NCBI GenBank assembly: GCA_025354845.1
Contig: JANXMD010000461.1
Span: 1-7,099, forward strand
Reading direction: 5' to 3'
Origin: Verrucomicrobiota bacterium
GTDB lineage: Bacteria > Verrucomicrobiota > Verrucomicrobiia > Limisphaerales > UBA9464
Length of the DNA stretch: 7,099 bases
The notes beneath the pieces were generated by a model. It was not told the DNA's origin and searched no databases. It was given only the letters and a program-made list of their open reading frames with translations. This document shows positions 5,280-7,099 of this stretch, piece by piece. Numbering within the stretch: position 1 is the first letter of the stretch; every line of letters starts with the position of its first letter. The position numbers were made by a program, and so were the translations under genes.

Positions 5280-6155
5280 ATGAGCGACGCGGAAAGCGAC
5301 TTCCACTTCCGGTTTGGCGGGATTGCCCGGCTGTACGGCCGGACGGCCCTGGACCGACTGCGTCGCAGTCGTGTGATGGTGATCGGCATCGGTGGCGTGG
5401 GATCCTGGGTCGCCGAGGCCCTCGCCCGTAGCGCCGTCGGAAACATCATCCTGGTGGACCTGGACGAAGTCTGCGTCAGCAACATCAACCGTCAGCTCCC
5501 GGCCCTCAATTCCACCCTGGGACTCCCCAAAGTAGAAGTCATGGCCGCGCGGATCCGGGATCTCAACCCGGAATGCACGGTCGAGGCGCGCATGGAATTC
5601 TTTACCGAATCCAGCGCCTCCGCGCTCTTCGATCTGAAACCGGATTGCGTCGTGGATGCGATCGACGCCGTGTCCAACAAGTGCCGCCTCCTTGCTGGCT
5701 GTCGCGAGCGAAATCTTCCGGTGATCACCTGCGGTGGTGCCGGCGGCCGGCGTGATCCGACGCAGATCCGGGTCACGGATCTTGCTCGCGTTACCCACGA
5801 CCGTCTCCTCAGCGATGTCCGAAAGCGCCTCCGCCAGGAGTTTGGATTTCCCCGTGGCGAGAAGAAGTTCGGCATCGACGCGGTCTGCTCTGCTGAAACC
5901 CCCGTGCTTCCCGCCGAGGACGGATCGGTGTGCGCCCGCTCCGAACTGCCCACGCCAGCCCAGGTAACTGAGGCAGGCACGCGAGACGGCGCCGGTCCCC
6001 GGTTGAATTGCGATTGGGGTTACGGTTCCGCCACTCCGGTGACCGGTACGTTCGGATTCGCTGCCGCCGCTTGGGCCATTCGGCAATTGATCGACCCCAC
6101 CACTCCCACCACTCCCACCACTCCCACCACTCCCACAACCCCCACAACCTCCTGA
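5280..6155 (+). CDS. tcdA: tRNA threonylcarbamoyladenosine dehydratase TcdA
   Basis: This 291-residue protein is of the ThiF/E1-like family (TcdA, formerly CsdL/YgdL). It uses ATP to dehydrate t6A at position 37 of ANN-decoding tRNAs to cyclic t6A, a cytoplasmic tRNA modification. Motifs are FRFGGIARLYG (10-20), the nucleotide-binding loop GIGGVGSW (36-43), VDLDEVCVSNINRQ (59-72, aspartates and the arginine finger), VVDAIDAVSNK (124-134) and CGGAGGRRDPTQI (151-163). A conserved C-terminal segment ends GTFGFAAAAWAIRQL (256-270). E. coli TcdA has 268 residues. The excess here is partly a tail of six Pro-Thr-Thr units (273-290) not found in the family, and partly an insertion near 223-240. The start at 5280 gives the standard N-terminus. 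It is followed after 6 bp by the metal transporter gene, so the two are probably co-transcribed. Confidence 0.95.
   Translation: MSDAESDFHFRFGGIARLYGRTALDRLRRSRVMVIGIGGVGSWVAEALARSAVGNIILVDLDEVCVSNINRQLPALNSTLGLPKVEVMAARIRDLNPECTVEARMEFFTESSASALFDLKPDCVVDAIDAVSNKCRLLAGCRERNLPVITCGGAGGRRDPTQIRVTDLARVTHDRLLSDVRKRLRQEFGFPRGEKKFGIDAVCSAETPVLPAEDGSVCARSELPTPAQVTEAGTRDGAGPRLNCDWGYGSATPVTGTFGFAAAAWAIRQLIDPTTPTTPTTPTTPTTPTTS
6096..6149 (+). repeat. 9-bp tandem repeat encoding (Pro-Thr-Thr)6 at the 3' end of tcdA
   Basis: Four perfect copies of CCCACCACT (6096-6131) are followed by two CCCACAACC variants (6132-6149), then TCC and the TGA stop. The unit length of three codons keeps frame under slippage, so copy number could vary without breaking tcdA. 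It lies after the conserved enzyme fold and only 12 bp before the next start codon. Confidence 0.95.
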
Positions 6156-6161
6156 TTCCTC

Positions 6162-6851
6162 ATGCATTCCCATCAAGAATCCCACTTCACCGCCGGGGAC
6201 GCCGTACGGGACATCGTCATCGGCATGTCGGACGGCCTCACCGTGCCCTTTGCTCTCGCCGCCGGTCTTTCCGGAGCCATCGCCCAGACCCACCTAGTGG
6301 TCACCGCCGGCTTTGCCGAGATCGCCGCGGGGTCGATTGCCATGGGATTGGGCGGATTTCTCGCCGCCCGGGGTGATGCGGAACATTTCGCGAACGAAAT
6401 GGCCCGTGAGGAAGAGGAGATCATCACCAAGCCCGAGGCCGAGGCTCAGGAAGTGCGCGACATCTTCCGCACCTACGGCCTGACCGAGGCTGAATCCGAG
6501 ACCGTGGTCACGTCGCTCCGTCAGCGTCCGGCCGACTGGGTAAAGTTCATGATGCGCTTCGAACTGGGTCTGGAGGAACCGGAGCCGGCCCGCGCCTGGA
6601 AGAGTGCTGCCACCATCGCGGGTGCCTACATCCTGGGAGGCATCATCCCACTGAGCGCCTACATGATTCTCGCTGACGTGCATCAGGCCCTCAAGCTGTC
6701 CACCGTCGTCACGCTGGCCGCACTGGCCGTTTTCGGCGGTGTGAAGGGCCGCGTGACCGGCGTCCCGGCGCTACGCAGCGGTATGCAAACCTGCATCATC
6801 GGCGGCCTCGCAGCAGCTGCAGCCTTCGGCATCGCTCGGTGGATTTCTTGA
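6162..6851 (+). CDS. VIT1/CCC1-family divalent metal transporter
   Basis: This 229-residue integral membrane protein belongs to the VIT1/CCC1 family, which exports Fe2+ or Mn2+ from the cytosol in exchange for protons. The family hallmark IVIGMSDGLTVPFAL (18-32) forms the first membrane segment, with the second at about 44-69 (AGFAEIAAGSIAMGLGGFLA). A cytosolic loop of helices (75-140) rich in glutamate follows (EEEE at 83-86, and E92, E94, E97), with FMMRFE (129-134), matching the metal-binding domain between TM2 and TM3 in this family. Three more hydrophobic segments lie at about 148-170, 178-196 and 205-226, giving five in all, as expected. A histidine-containing N-terminus (MHSHQESH) may also bind metal. 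The ATG is 6 bp after the tcdA stop; no clear Shine-Dalgarno site, so translational coupling is likely. Iron or manganese cannot be told apart from sequence. Confidence 0.92.
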   Translation: MHSHQESHFTAGDAVRDIVIGMSDGLTVPFALAAGLSGAIAQTHLVVTAGFAEIAAGSIAMGLGGFLAARGDAEHFANEMAREEEEIITKPEAEAQEVRDIFRTYGLTEAESETVVTSLRQRPADWVKFMMRFELGLEEPEPARAWKSAATIAGAYILGGIIPLSAYMILADVHQALKLSTVVTLAALAVFGGVKGRVTGVPALRSGMQTCIIGGLAAAAAFGIARWIS

Positions 6852-6903
6852 TATCCGAACTCAACCTGAGCCCCTCGCAACGTTCGCCTGCACCGCGCAT
6901 CCA
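6852..6903. other. Convergent intergenic spacer
   Basis: Two convergent genes, the VIT1/CCC1 transporter and the RND pump, end 52 bp apart. The only inverted repeat seen is a short CTCA/TGAG pair without a T-run, so no terminator can be called. Confidence 0.3.
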
Positions 6904-7099
6904 TCACGCCATCGCCCCTGCCGCGGTGGGCGAAGCGGTGGAGGCGGGCGCGGAGCGACGCCGGCGCGAGGCGAACCGTTGGCGCATGCGTTCGAAGGTC
7001 AGGTAGATGACCGGTGTGGTGTAAAGCGTGAGGGCCTGCGAGACGATCAGGCCACCCACCACCGCCACACCGAGCGGGCGTCGCAGCTCTGACCAAGTT
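6904..7099 (-). CDS. RND-family efflux pump inner-membrane subunit, C-terminus only
   Basis: Only the last 65 residues are present, ending at TGA 6906-6904; the gene continues past the right edge. The sequence ELRRPLGVAVVGGLIVSQAL (starting four residues in) followed by TLYTTPVIYL is the highly conserved final transmembrane helix of AcrB/MdtB/MdtC-type resistance-nodulation-division transporters. These are proton-driven trimers that expel drugs or other compounds with a periplasmic adaptor and an outer-membrane channel. The LTLYTTPVIYL form is typical of the MdtB/MdtC-like (HAE1) branch rather than the heavy-metal branch. The cytoplasmic tail is arginine-rich, then alanine/threonine/serine-rich (RRRRSAPAST...), and is longer than in most members. 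The first residues at the edge read TWSELRRP, where GxGxELRRP is usual, which may reflect low-quality bases at the contig end. Confidence 0.88.
   Translation of the reverse strand, partial: TWSELRRPLGVAVVGGLIVSQALTLYTTPVIYLTFERMRQRFASRRRRSAPASTASPTAAGAMA

Noticed and set aside
5809..6147. Minus-strand frame encoding a WEWWEWW-type repeat
   Set aside because: It is the antisense of the PTT repeat and of tcdA, whose motifs are unmistakable; the tryptophan repeat is a shadow.
6096..6149. Possible CRISPR or regulatory iteron array
   Set aside because: Units are only 9 bp, directly adjoining, without spacers and in frame with tcdA.
6008..6376. Plus-strand frame with a His-Ser-His-His repeat resembling a metal-binding tract
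   Set aside because: It is the out-of-frame reading of the same 9-bp repeat and overlaps both tcdA and the transporter gene, with arginine-rich shadow composition.

Overview
The window is a GC-rich, gene-dense bacterial fragment. The best guess for its source is Verrucomicrobiota or a relative in the PVC group. This rests on family content: a secreted DUF1080 (3-keto-disaccharide hydrolase) protein, a bacterial deoxyhypusine-synthase-like protein, an EboB-type TatD hydrolase preceded by a small conserved-looking protein, and a near-general lack of Shine-Dalgarno sites. No rRNA or marker gene is present, so the phylum is an inference. Both ends cut through genes, so this may be a whole metagenomic contig.

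Layout: (1) 1-865, minus strand: an 87-aa protein of unknown function (602-865) followed by an EboB-like TatD-family metal-dependent hydrolase (from 563 down to the left edge). The last ~80 bases at the left edge no longer read like EboB. They read in the same frame like the H2TH region of formamidopyrimidine-DNA glycosylase, which suggests a chimeric junction or rearrangement. (2) 1031-2212, plus strand: a deoxyhypusine-synthase-like protein with the catalytic lysine retained, closed by a clear intrinsic terminator (2227-2253). (3) 2291-3172, plus strand: an odd open frame that looks like a collapsed hybrid histidine kinase. It has the tail of a PAS domain, a HisKA helix pair with its histidine, no ATPase or receiver domain, and an HPt-like domain whose phospho-accepting histidine is replaced by serine.

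(4) 3184-5126, minus strand: a probable three-gene operon reading DUF1080 secreted protein, ComEA-like membrane-anchored helix-hairpin-helix protein, then exodeoxyribonuclease III / AP endonuclease. (5) 5280-6851, plus strand: a two-gene operon of tcdA (cyclic t6A tRNA modification), with a proline/threonine repeat tail, and a VIT1/CCC1-type metal transporter. (6) 6904-7099, minus strand: the C-terminus of an RND efflux pump.

The genes do not form one pathway. Themes are tRNA and polyamine metabolism, DNA repair and DNA binding, metal and drug transport, and an ebo-type locus, which in other bacteria is linked to moving metabolites to the periplasm. I did not find a convincing new defence or mobile system. 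The most unusual items are the degenerate kinase/HPt gene, the EboB/Fpg junction at the left edge and the small protein heading the ebo-like unit.
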